DNA of 64,000 nt, from positions 107,567,640-107,631,639 of the forward strand of contig NW_026262712.1 of NCBI RefSeq assembly GCF_021869535.1, in the 5' to 3' direction. This document shows positions 22,810 through 34,220 of the stretch, one piece after another. The stretch's first letter is position 1; every line of letters starts with the position of its first letter. Origin of the DNA: Mytilus californianus. Taxonomy: Eukaryota > Mollusca > Bivalvia > Mytilida > Mytilidae. Position numbers and translations under genes: made by a program. Below the pieces are notes generated by a model. It searched no databases and was not told where the DNA came from. It saw only the letters and a list, made by a program, of their open reading frames with translations.

Positions 22810-24402
22810 CTACGGTCCCCTTCTCGGTTCCGGAAATTCTGGTGGACGATATTTCAACATCGGGGATCTGTCTCTTCCACGCCATCTATCACGGTTATAG
22901 AATCGCCCTTGCGACCCTATCCCGTTATTCCGTGGATAATTGTAAGGAATCTTACTTCTGTCGACATTTTCTCTTTTTGTTCCTTCTGTTTCTGCAGTTA
23001 CATCTGCGTCACTGTCCCCGTCTTCAACTTCATATATTGGCCGCTGAACTGGTTTGAAATGCTTGGCTAGGTCCTTCTCTCCAACTCGTAAGCATTCTTC
23101 CTGCATTGAATTATTTACCGCCTCCTGCAGGGTATTAGGTCTGGTTCGCTTGACAGCAAGGCGAAAATCTTCTGATTGCCCGCACTTGTCAAGGAACGCT
23201 TTAATAGAGTTCTCCTCTACAATCTCAGGATTGCCCGGATACGCTTTATGGTACAAATCCTCTATGGCTTGACCAAAATCTCTCAAAGATTCTTCCGGTT
23301 TTCTCTTTCTCAGTTTTGCCTCTGTCATATACCTTTCTTTCATCGCCGTATGTCCAAATCTCTCTTCCATCTTTTGTTTAAGACGATTATTATCTCTCTG
23401 TATTATAACTGGCATCCCGTATGCATACGTCTCCGCTTGTCCCCTAAGAGTACTAAGTAGGACCCTTCGTGACTTTTCATTGTTCCATACATTTAACTCG
23501 GATATATTCTCAAAGTATTGAATGAACTCATTCCAAACATCATTCCTTGCTCCGGAAAAGGTCCTCCGAACAGGATATTCATTAGATGGAGGAACGTTCC
23601 TTCCATGGATACACCAAGTATTCGGGTATTCCGTAGTCGTTCCGTTTATGTCAGTACATTCATTTTCTATACTATCAGACTCTGGTAATTGGACATGTCC
23701 TAGTGATAAGCCCATGTTTTCCGATGTATGCCCGGCTGACTCAAGCTCCATTTGCCTTTGTCCGTTTATAACAGGGCAATTTGGCCAAGGGCTCGAGTAC
23801 GAGGGCATTTCATCTGAGTCATAGGGCGTACCAGTATCAGTGATAACATTATCCAGAGTACGGCTTAGCCCATTATACATATGATTAGGGCTTCGCCTGT
23901 TCCTGGACCATGTATATGCAGTGTTTTCTGACTTATAGCCAGTAATGACGGAATTCCATACTAATTTCAAAACTATCGTTGAAATTATCAGGCATATTAT
24001 CGCTAATAATCCAATCACTACATAATCCTAAGACTTCTGTACTTCCCTATTGTTAGGAAAATAAATCCATGCTGTTGCAACGAGGCCGCTACTGAAAGTA
24101 AGCAAACTAATTCATATTTGCCAAAATTTCTTCCAACCATTTTCTTTACCACTTTGCGTATTGCTCATCTCCTGGACAGCTCTATCCTGATTGTTCCTCG
24201 GTGAACAATGCCCGATTCTCCGGCGATACCGGTTATCTGGCATATTCTCCGTGTGAACATCATGGAGAGTACCAGTGGCAGGCGAACTACTTAACCCAGA
24301 AGCTGCTGGGGAAAATATCTGATTTCTTAAGCAATTCTGCCTTGCCTGAGAGAGCGTTGGAGCCTGAGTTGATGTCCTTATTCTTCTTCTTGGTGTTTCC
24401 AT
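22810..24402 (-). pseudogene. Gag-like gene of an LTR retrotransposon, interrupted by stops
   Basis: A single minus-strand frame runs from the ATG at 24402 to TAG at 22810-22812. It is broken by two in-frame stops, TGA at 24112-24114 and TAG at 24028-24030. The larger part (24027-22813, about 400 codons) has no ATG at its start. It opens with a hydrophobic helix (IGLLAIICLIISTIVL), then a low-complexity stretch, then a helical block like the capsid domain of Ty3-type Gag (from VWNEFIQYFENI to MQEECL). A tail rich in Arg, Gly and Pro ends it; I see no CCHC zinc knuckle. After the final TAG the frame stays open for about 30 codons, then ends, with no pol. I cannot tell whether the hydrophobic helix is original or a result of decay. 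Confidence 0.75.
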
Positions 24403-24439
24403 TATATTATTACAAGTTCGTTGAAGTCACACACAGTAG

Positions 24440-24457
24440 ATCCCACCGCTGCCACCA
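24440..24457 (-). other. Primer-binding site matching tRNA-Leu
   Basis: The + strand reads ATCCCACCGCTGCCACCA, the 3' end of animal tRNA-Leu(AAG) including the added CCA, as I remember that tRNA. The minus strand (TGGTGGCAGCGGTGGGAT) is thus an 18-base primer site, one base inside the 5' LTR. This fixes the element's orientation as minus. Confidence 0.85.
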
Positions 24458-24458
24458 A

Positions 24459-25216
24459 TGTGACGAAAAAGTGTAGTATGGTACTTGAACTAAAGTGTGT
24501 ATTCTTGTGGTTGTGCTGTGTTGTTGGGTGTATAAGTTTCAGGTCGTGCCTTTCACTCCGTGCACGGACGACAAATGCCAAGTATACTCTTTAACAGGGT
24601 TACCCTAGAAATCTACTGGTAGCGTGATTAAGGGAATCCTGGTCACATAAATAAATAAATGGATCCTGGTGCAGTCTGAACGAAGTGTTGTAAGTGAACA
24701 TAAACACGAAGTCGAATAAAAGTTCAATACTGTATTATCAAAATCACATTATACAAGTATAACAAAATGTACATCTAACTTCAGGCTCAACAATACGGTT
24801 CTCCTCTCTACTCTACAAACGTAACTGTCCTCTCCTCACTATAAATTCTCTCTCCCCTTTATCTCACGCTCTTTCTCTCTTTTATATGACTCCTACAAGC
24901 CCGTATACAAATATAGACTACTAGGGCAACCGGGCTCCGTGTAGTCCGTGCTCCGGAAGTCCGGGTGCTCCGGTAGTCCGGGTGCTCCGGTGATCCGGGC
25001 TCCTAGTGTTCCGTGCTCCTTACATAAATTTACTAGGGCACCATATGCAAATCATTAGGGCTCACTAGTCAAACAAAGAAATCTAATTATAACTCCTAAT
25101 TAATATAATCTTTGATGATCTCTAACTGTATTAAATGGCTATGTGTGAAAATACAGATGTATGTAAACCTGATACAATCAGATAACACGCTTGACCTAAC
25201 ATATAAAAATGTTACA
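24459..25216 (-). repeat. Right LTR of the gag-only retrotransposon, intact
   Basis: 758 bp, TGTGACG...GTTACA (TG...CA). In element orientation this is the 5' LTR. A TATAAAAG box on the minus strand (near 24889-24898) could serve as the promoter. The GC-rich part holds short repeats of 'TCCGGGTGCTCCGG'. It is nearly identical to the two-part left LTR. Confidence 0.9.
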
Positions 25217-25291
25217 CAGCCCCCCTCTTAACTATGAACTTCCACTGTTCAGTATACAGCATTATATAAAAAAAATATCTAATTAAATACT
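25217..25291 (-). repeat. Residual second internal piece beyond the right LTR
   Basis: The 75 bp after the right LTR repeat the sequence that follows the left LTR (polypurine tract, AACTATGAACTTCCACTG, ... AATTAAATACT) and then stop matching. The layout is LTR-internal-LTR-internal fragment: the remains of a tandem pair sharing an LTR. Confidence 0.85.
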
Positions 25292-25730
25292 TTCCCTGTA
25301 ACAGCGTTTTATTTCATTTCGGGGTTTATTTGGAAATGTAGATTATGTATCGAATCAATATCGGAAATATTTGTAATTTTTATCTATTGATATGCGTGTT
25401 TTTTCCTCCGATTTAATAAATTTGGGCCGTTTCTGGAAATCCACATGACATTTTATAGCAAAACCGCCATAGACCGGAAGTTTACTATCATATCCCTGTT
25501 TGATCTGCTACCTTTACACACAAAAAGAGCAATGGACGAAATGAATGAAATAGGAATAGGAATGACACCTGAACTGTTTGCTGCTGTATTTAATCTTTTA
25601 TTGAAATTTTCACATGCCACAATGAACGAAATTAAACTGTCACTTTTGAACCCGTCTCTGATTTCCTGATTCCTGCATCAGAAAATCTTCTGTCTCATCC
25701 TAGCCCTAGGCCTCAAACCACTATTATTTT
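25292..25730. other. Unassigned segment with a small open frame
   Basis: 25445-25669 (+) is open for 74 codons, with an internal ATG at 25531 after an ETS-like ACCGGAAGT (25474). It ends at TGA and matches no family I know. It could be a first exon or chance. Confidence 0.25.
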
Positions 25731-27300
25731 TATACGACCGCAAACAAAATTTTGTGGTCGTATATTGGTATGACGTTGGCGTCGTCGTCGTCGTCGTCGT
25801 CCGGCGTCGTCGTCGTCGTCCGGCGTCGTCGTCGTCGTTGTCGCCCGAAGACACATTAGTTTTCGCACTCTAACTTTAGTTTAAGTAGATATAAGAAGAT
25901 GTGGTATGAGTGCCAATGAGACAACTCTCCATCCAAGTCAAAATTAACTTTGTGTTAATTAAGTGAATGGATCTCAATGAAATTTTACCATAAGGTTCAA
26001 TACCACAAAAGGAAGGTGGGAATTGATTTTGGGGGTTATGGTACCAACAGTTAAGGAATTAGGGGCCAAAAATAAGCATTTTTGTAACTTCCAGACATAA
26101 CTTATGTGTAAGTGTATGGATCTCTCTGACATTGTACCACAAGGTTCCATATCACAAACGGAATGCTTGGATTGATTTTGGGGGTAATTGCCTCCAAATT
26201 TTAGGAATTAGGGGCCAAAAAGGGGCAAAAAACAAGCATTTTTCTAGTTTCATGACAATAACTTGTGTGTACGTCTATGGATCTCTCTGACATTGTATCA
26301 CAAGGTTCCATATCACAAAGGGAATGCTGGGATTGATTTTGGGGGTAATTGCCTCCAAATTTAAGGAATTAGGGGTCAAAAAGGGGCAAAAAACAAGCAT
26401 TTTTCTAGTTTCATGACAATAACTTGTGTGTAAGTGTATGGATCTTTATGAAATTGTACTACAAGGTTCCATATCACAAAGGGAAAGCTGGAATTGAGTT
26501 TCGGGGAATTGCCCAAAAAGTTTAGGAATAAGGGGCCAAAAAGGGGCCAAAAATAAGCATTTTTCTAGTTTCCAGACAATAACTTGTGTTCAAGTGTATG
26601 GATCTCTCTGAAATTGTACTGCAAGGTACCATACCACGAAGGGAAGGCTGGGATTGATTTATGGGGTAATTCCCTCCAAATTTTAGGAATTAGGGGCAAA
26701 AAACAAGCATTTTTCTAGTTTCATGACAATAACTTGTGTGTAAGTGTATGGATCTTTATGAAATTGTACTGCAAGGTTCCATATCACAAAGGGTAAGCTG
26801 GGTTTGAGTTTGGTGGTAATTGCCCTAAACGTTTAGGAATTTGGAGCCAAAAAGGGGCCAAAAACAAGCATTTTTCTGGTTTCCAGACAATAACTTGTGT
26901 TCAAGTGTATGGATGTCTCTGAAATTGTACTGCAAGGTACCATACCACAAAGGGAAGGCTGGGATTGAGTTTGGGGGTGATGAATCATAAGGGGGTCCAA
27001 AAAATTTGGGGGGGGGGATTTTTTTTTCCTTTTTTTTCTTTAAAATTTTCCATTTTAATTTGGTTATTTCTGATTTATATATAAAAGCAAATAATAATGA
27101 TATGGTTTGAATAGGTAAATTAAAAATTTTTAAGTTCTTAGACCACTTTCATTCTGTGTCAGAAACCTATGCTGTGTCAAATATTTAATTACAATCCAAA
27201 TTCAGTGCTGTATCAAGCTTGAATGTTGTGTCCATACTTGCCCCCAACTGTTCAGGGTTCGACCTCTGTGGTCGTATGAAGCTGCGCCCCAGCGGAGCAT
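25731..27300 (+). mobile_element. GGTCGTAT-type tandem element (family B), copy 1
   Basis: The head is a hairpin (ATACGACCGCAAA ... TTTTGTGGTCGTAT) followed by a CGTCGTCGT-rich leader (about 25778-25850). At least six monomers of about 150-160 bp follow, each with AAGCATTTTTCTAGTTTC and GGGGCCAAAAAGGGG. The tail carries the head motif inverted (TGTGGTCGTAT at 27268-27278) and then a GC-rich palindromic stretch before T-rich DNA. A short AGATGTGGTATGAG fragment of another repeat lies at about 25889-25950. No coding capacity. See the architecture finding for the proposed class. Confidence 0.8.
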
Positions 27301-27481
27301 TTTATTATCATTGTTGTTAGTGATTTTCTTTGTAAAATTTGTTAAATTGTTTTAAAAAATGTTTTAAATTTAGCAGGTAAATTAATTTGATAAACCGGTG
27401 CATTTTTTTTTCGGTAAGTTATAGCAGAGACATACATACATGTGTATATATGTCTCTGGTTATAGACCATTATTATTCATT

Positions 27482-27765
27482 AAGGTTCATCATAACCTTT
27501 TAGCATATATGGCTTCATTTACACCACAAATTTCGCTCTGGAAACAGACAAACCTGTGCACCTGGAAAAGTTTTAAACTTAAAGCATGACTGCACCTAGA
27601 TATATAAAATTTAAATGCATTTTAAGGTTCATCATAACAAACGGACAAATATGGCTGTATTTACACGTCAAAAACTTCTCTGAGTACAGACTTACCTGTC
27701 CAGTTGGAAAAGTTTTAAGGCCTGGCATCCACTAGATATATAAAAGTTAAATGCATTTTATGTTT
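27482..27765. repeat. About 142-bp tandem duplication
   Basis: AAGGTTCATCATAAC...TTAAATGCATTTT occurs twice in a row (about 27482-27624 and 27624-27765), with many substitutions between copies. An old duplication. Confidence 0.75.
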
Positions 27766-30440
27766 CAGAAAGATATAATCTTTTTGGGTTTTTGATGGGC
27801 ATAAAAAAATTTTATGAACCTTAAAATATATCTAGGACTAGTCTGAGAAGATATGCATGTCCTAGCAAGGACGTACATGTATAACTAACGAGGATTTGTG
27901 TCTCCTGTTAACATATTGCGAATGGTGAGATTTGGATTTACTCACTTTATGTACAACTATGTGTGCTTCAACTAAATATTTCCGGGTAGTAGATGTATAT
28001 TTTCTGTTTTGTTTTAACATTTTTTAATATGCAGGCAAAGTTAGAGTATTAACGTCTTCAATGTCCAATAAAAAAACAAATATAAAATTTTTGATTTTCT
28101 ATCAAATATGTCTTCTTGCTTATAGGACCGTTAAAAAATGTATAAATTTCAAAGTTTATAAATTTTATTATTGAATTTTAATGCCAAATAACAATGATTG
28201 ATTTTGATTAATTTTTAATTTAATTAAAACCTAATTTAGTTTGTGCATTTAACTTTGCCTTCCTAATTCCTGTGATGATTTATAATTAATTATAATCAAG
28301 AATAAATCTAATATACGTCCTTGGTCCCAGCAATGAATATCCATCACTGCTTTCTCTATTGGGCCCTTTATACACCCAAAGGGTAGGATATGTGTCTTGA
28401 GTAAACAAAAAAGACTAATTTCTATCCTACTTTTGCTTCGGTCAAATAACTACTTTTACTTTCATCACATCAATTTCCTCATATTTTACTTATTTCAATA
28501 TACATGTATATCACAGCTCAAGGATAACTTAAATAGTTCTCTAATAAATACTCTATGTTATACTGAAATTCAGAAATTATTGTTACCGGTATGTTTTTAA
28601 TGATTCGACTGGGTGAGTATCGCAATAATAAGAATTTGCATTCTAATATCTGATATATATTATTCAAACTCTACTTAGTGACTGCACACATTTTGAATTT
28701 GAAGATGCGTACCCTCTTTTTTTGACAAATCAAAATATTTATAAATATAAATAGCGTTTTGTACCATTAGAGTAAACTACAAATCCTCATTTTGATGACT
28801 TAAAATTGGAATAAAAAAGTTGTCATACAATTGGAAATTGCCAAAGTACCATGGTACATGCACAAATTGCCATATGTGTAGTATACATTGGTATAATCTT
28901 ACTTCGAGACATGTGATTTTTCCAGATTTTGCTGATATGAAAAAACATTATCAGAAGTTAAAAGAAAATCTCCTGGAATTTTTATTAACAAGAGGCAGAA
29001 AACAGGCATGCATTTGATTGGCCTGATTTAAATTTTACAAAAAGTGGAGAACAATTAAGTAATTTGTTTTTGCAATTAGGCTTTTTAGACGGACAAAATG
29101 ACAGAATTAGGGATTTTTTTTTGCATGTAGTTTGAGAATTGTTTTATATAGCATATAGTTGCTTCAATACATTTACTAAAACTTTATTTGGTCTCTGGTG
29201 GATACTTATATAGTTTTCTCACTGGTAATCATACTACATCTCCTTACTTTTATAAATGACATTATGTTGATACAAGATGGTATACCTAAAAATGAAAACT
29301 TATGTCACTCCATTGGTTGAATTCCAATGTTTTAGGAAATTGTGAGCCAATCATGGTGTTTTGTTGTACGCTTTTGAATATATTACCCAGAATGCATTAG
29401 ATTCTGAAATGGCGAATTCACTTGATGTGATACCTGGCAATAACATAACTTTCCAGTCAGTCACAATAATTTGAAGTCTAGCTCTGGAAAACTGCAGTAA
29501 ATATTTCTGCTTCATATTTAAAATTTATCGTAAAATTTTTATTCTAAAAATGCATAATTAAAATTCAATTATCTTTTATTTGTTTTCTATAACTATTAGC
29601 ATTTACTTTTCCTTAGTGCTGGTTCCGCATGCACGATTAGAATGATACATTTTTTCTCATTGTTTGAGTGAATTTTTTATTTTACCTGGCTTGTCCAGTT
29701 CAATTGGTCCTACTGGTAATTTCTACTCAGTAAAGTTTTCCTTTCAAATCACTATATTCGTATGGTCATTATTCTAATCAGTTTTCTCTGAACAGATCAT
29801 AATTTTTATTAAGTTGACGCGTCGTTCGACTTTATAATTCTTGAAATACCCGCCCACCCAGCCCTATTTTAACGTGAAAAAAAAAAAAAAAAAAAAAAAA
29901 AGAGTTTTATTCTGATTTTTAAAGGCAGTGCTTTAATGCCTTTCTAGTTGCCGGGTTAATCCTTCCTTCCGCGATATCCAACTTATCTACGTGGGGGGTC
30001 ATTAGGCTCCAAGTAGATCCGGAAATGTTGAATTCTCTCCTCTTCTTATTGTGATATAAAATGTTTTTTGTTTCATTTCATTTACATTGGGAAATAGAGA
30101 AACGATCATTGTGTTTTGTTAGTTTTAAAAACTTTTGATATATTTGTATTTTGCATTATAAGCAGTCAACCGATTGACAAACTAGAATTATTTGAATTCC
30201 GTGTGGAAAGAGCTCGGGTTAATTTCGAGTGTTATCTGCAATCTAGATGTTTATAAATCATTTCAGTCGTTTATATAATAATTAAGAGTCGACTGAACAT
30301 TAATTATATTATACAATTTAAAGCGCATTTCTGTTTATGCACGTGAACCCGTCTAACGTTATTGTTATTTCGCAGTTATATAAAGTAGCAAATTATCGTT
30401 CCTGAATAGGTGGCGCCGTGGTAACCGATCCTGTTCCTCA
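27766..30440. other. AT-rich intergenic DNA
   Basis: No supported exon. A run of about 24 A lies at 29879-29902 after a C-rich stretch and may be a retroposon tail. Open frames near 28397 and 28820 have no recognisable content. Confidence 0.4.
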
Positions 30441-30491
30441 ACTTCCGGTTTCTGCACTGTGCAACTATTTCAGTTACATTTTAAATTAACG

Positions 30492-32464
30492 ATGCCAAGT
30501 ACTTGTTGTTGTGTACCTGGATGTCATTTAAGAGAAGGACATGCATTTCCAAATGACTTAAAAAGAAGGAAAAGTTGGATCAACGCCATGGCCCAAACGC
30601 AGATTGGACGAGAACACGATTTCATCGTGGAGTCCATCTCAATCAGCTGTTGTTTGCAAGGCACATTTTACTGAAAAAGACTACGTGCAGGAAACTATTC
30701 ATGGTAAAACTCTATTTTCTTTTTGAAATATATAGTTATATATGTAATCGCCATGCGAATAAACCAAAGCCTGTTTACAACCGCAATTATCGTTTTAGAA
30801 TAAAAGGGGGTGGTTAATTCAAGACGTCATAATTTTTTGGATTACGATTCAATGTGATCTGTTTGAGATTTTTTGGTGATTGCTACAGTTATAATGATTT
30901 CTTACAAGAGGTATATCATACTGAGAATTATTTTAGCACTAATTATGCTAATGTAGTAATGACAGGAATGCATAATCTATGCCTCATAGACTTTCTTGAA
31001 AAATATCAATGACAATGTTAACAGGAACAAAACAATGACATGCTCTCATCAATATTATAGTTATTTAGGTACAAACAATGTACGTTTGTTGCATAAGTCT
31101 CTCATTGTTTGTCCTTTGGATTTACATAACATACATTGAATCAGGCAAACATAGTTTTATCCAGATTGTAATGAATAAATCTAGTTAATATTTCGCCAGG
31201 TAATACAAAGTATACATTGCTAATGGAAGTTCATTTAATTATCAAAAAACTAATGTTTTATAACCTTTTTCAGGGCGCAAACCCACCATACAGAGACCTA
31301 AGTCTACTGCCATTCCCAGCCTATTTTCCTGGACCAAGCAAGAGACTGAATCGTCCGCAAAAAGAAAAATCAGGGCAGTTTCCTGTGAAAACAAAAGAAC
31401 TAAACTTGATGAATATTGTAGTAGAAATCTAGAGGAAAGTTTTGATTGTAAAGTTGGTTTTCCTAAAGAAGTCATTCATACTGCAGAAAGGATTTATGAC
31501 TGTCCACCACCAACTGCTGAGCTAATGTTGAGCTTCAAAGATGGAATTACGCAAACACCATCAATGTCTATGTTTTCAGCAGAGAATTTTGAAATGAAGA
31601 CACGTGACACAGCCATGCATTTTTATACCAGTTTAGAGTTGTATACTAAATTTTTATTTGTTTTGACCACACTTGGTCCAACAGCACATTGTTTGAGATA
31701 CATATATTTTCAAATTGATAGGGTGTCAGTTGAAAATCAGTTTTTTTATGACTTTGATGAAATTGAGGCATTATACAACCAACTTTGAACTTTCTAGATT
31801 CTAGATTGAATCTAGTGTTAAGAATATTGTGTATATACATGGATTGTTTTTATGCCTAAACAGTGGTGTGAGGCTAACACTTGGCCATCTAGTGGTTTAG
31901 TCAGGCATTTTTCGCCATCCAACTTCAAATTAAAGTTTCCTACGACTTGGATTATTATTGACAGCACAGAATATCCCGTGATAAAACTAAAGCTCCTAGA
32001 GCTCAGGCAACCTTTTCATCATATAAAAACAGAAACACTGAAAATACTTGTATGTTCGACGCCTGGTGGTTTAGTCAACTATGTCTCTACTGCATATGTT
32101 GGTTCTACCAGTGACTATGAAATAGTTGAAAGATGTAGAATACAAAATGTAGTTCAGTTATGTGATCCAGGTGACAGTGTGATGGCAGACAAAGGTTTAA
32201 ATGTGCAAGATTTGTTTGCTAACTTTTTTCAAAAAAAGAAACAGAATTAGTTCCAAAACTCTTATACGGGATAGAAAAGTCTCCAATTAACATGTGCACA
32301 TAGAGCGAATTATTGGACTTGGCAAAACATACAAAATTCTAACAAATCCTATGAATGGAACTGAAACAAAACTTTCATCTGAAATAACATTTAGTTGTTT
32401 TATGTTGTGTAATTTTAAAACTTGTATTGTGCCAAAGGATGCAGAAATAAAAGTGACGCAATGA
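30492..32464 (+). pseudogene. THAP plus DDE transposase (ISL2EU/Harbinger-like), decayed
   Basis: First exon 30492-30703: ATG followed by a THAP zinc finger (CCCVPGC, then HAFPND, then CKAHF, giving C-x(2-4)-C ... C-x2-H). The second half of the finger is in a different frame, a shift near 30588-30595. It ends at the donor G|GTAAAA. Second exon from 31274 (acceptor TTTTTCAG): a basic linker, a predicted helix-turn-helix part, then a frameshift at a run of T near 31739-31746. From 31852 a DDE_Tnp_4-like catalytic core follows: IIIDSTE with Asp at 31960, then GSTSD with Asp at 32113, then GDSVMADKG. The last part (HIERIIGLGKTYK ... IVPKDAE) lies in yet another frame. At least three disruptions make it inactive. 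I found no terminal inverted repeats. Confidence 0.85.
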
Positions 32465-32529
32465 ATTTTGTTCTGATATATATATATTTATAATTACATG
32501 CACATGTAAATTGTAATGCATATAAAAAT

Positions 32530-32655
32530 AAGGAGATGTGGTATGATATTCAGTGAGTTTATCGAATTAAAGTGCATAAGAAATGGGTTTAAGCAGTTAC
32601 AGGTGTTACTGTCACCGTACAATCTCCAACAATGAGAAAAACTTGTACCGTGTAA
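32530..32655 (+). repeat. Fragment of the AGATGTGG-type dispersed element
   Basis: Starts AAGGAGATGTGGTATGATATT and shares GTCACCGTACAATCTCCAAC with fuller copies; very diverged in between. Confidence 0.5.
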
Positions 32656-32738
32656 AAAATTTCAGAGATCTTACCACTAAGTTTTGTTGTCTCACATTGA
32701 CTTTGGTGAATTGTTTATATCTGTTGATGTAAATATAA

Positions 32739-33330
32739 AAAAGAAGATGTGGTATGATTGCCAATGAGATAGGTCTCTTGTAACTCTCACAAGAGACCAA
32801 ATGACACAGAAATTAACAGCTATAGGTCACAGTATGGCCTTCAACAATGAGCAAAGCCCATACCGCATAGTCAGCTATAAAAGGCCCGAAATGACAATGT
32901 AAAACAATTCAAACAAGAAAACTAACGGCCTACTTTATGTACAAAAAATGAACGAATATAACAAATATGCAACACATAAACAAACGACAACCACTGAATT
33001 ACAGGCTCCTGACTTGGGACAGGCACATACATGTACATACAGAATGTGTCGGGGTTAAACATGTTAGCGGGATCCCAACCTTCCCCCTAACCTGGGACAG
33101 TGGTGTAACAGTACAATATAAGAACGAACTATAAAAATCACTTGAAAGAGGCTTAACTCATCAGATGGATAAATACAAATACAAGTGGATGTGGTCGGGT
33201 AGTTGTACATACAAACAAGAAAAAGACAGAAAGTACAGATCTGAGAGTATTTGCAGTTACTGACAGCTAGTTCAAAGCCACTAACAACTGATATAAAAAT
33301 CTTGCATCTAAGACTAAATTATCAATCCGT
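32739..33330 (+). repeat. AGATGTGG-type dispersed element, long copy
   Basis: A good copy of the commonest repeat in the window: AGATGTGGTATGATTGCCAA at the left, then GACACAGAAATTAAC, ACTAACGGCCTAC and CTCATCAGATGGATAAATAC, ending at ATTATCAATCC. It lacks the inverted right end seen at 46700. The join to the following family C monomer falls on GTAA, which also ends the DNA before the element. Confidence 0.85.
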
Positions 33331-34220
33331 AAGCTCCCTATAGAATTTTATAAATTTTAGATTTTACATTTCTGAGTTATGGTGTTTTATTGGGATTTTC
33401 CAGTTTTTGTCGAGCCTGCGACTTTTGTCGCAGAAAGCTCGACATAGGGATAGTGATGTGGCGGCGGCGGCGTTAGCTTACTTCTTAAAAGCTTTATATT
33501 TTAGAAGGTGGAAGACCTGGATGCTTCATACTTTGTATATGGATGCCTCATGTTACGAAGTTTCCGTCAGCCACATGTCCAATGTCCTTGACCTCATTTT
33601 CATAGTTCAGTGACTACTTGAAAAAAAAGTTAACATTTTTTGTAATGTTAAATTCTCTCTTATTATAAGTAGTAAGATAACTATGTTTGGTATGTGAGAC
33701 CTTGCAAGGTCCTCATGCCCGTCAGACAGTTTTCACTTGACCTCGACCTCATTTCATGGATCAGTGAACAAGGTTAAGTTTTGGTGGTCAAGTCCATATC
33801 TCAGATACTATAAGCAATAGGTCAAGTATATTCGGTGTATGGAAGGACTGTAAAGTGTACATGTCCAACTGGCAGGTGTCATCTGACCTTGACCTCATTT
33901 TCATGGTTCAGTAGTTATAGTTAAGTTTTTGTGTTTTGGTCTGTTTTTCTTATACTGTATGCAATAGGTCTACTATATTTGGTGTATGGAATGATTGTAA
34001 GATGTATATGTCTAGCTGGCAGGTGTCATTTGACCGTGACCTCATTTTCATGGTTCAGTGGTCAAAGTTAAGATTTTGAGTTTTGGTCTTTTTTTCTAAT
34101 ACTATATGCAATAGGTCAACTATATTTGGTGTATGGAAATATTTTATGATCTTTATGTCAGTCGCGCAAGTTTTATTTGACCTTGACCTCATTTTCACAG
34201 TTCATTGCTCTGTTAAGTTT

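Noticed and set aside
22842-23824. Several + strand frames of 60-100 codons
   Set aside because: They are antisense to the Gag frame, which is supported by LTRs, primer site and polypurine tract in minus orientation.
32739-33330. Clean GTAA target duplication for this repeat
   Set aside because: The GTAA at the right border is also found at the corresponding point inside the family (AATCCGTAAAC-like), so it may be microhomology at a truncation.
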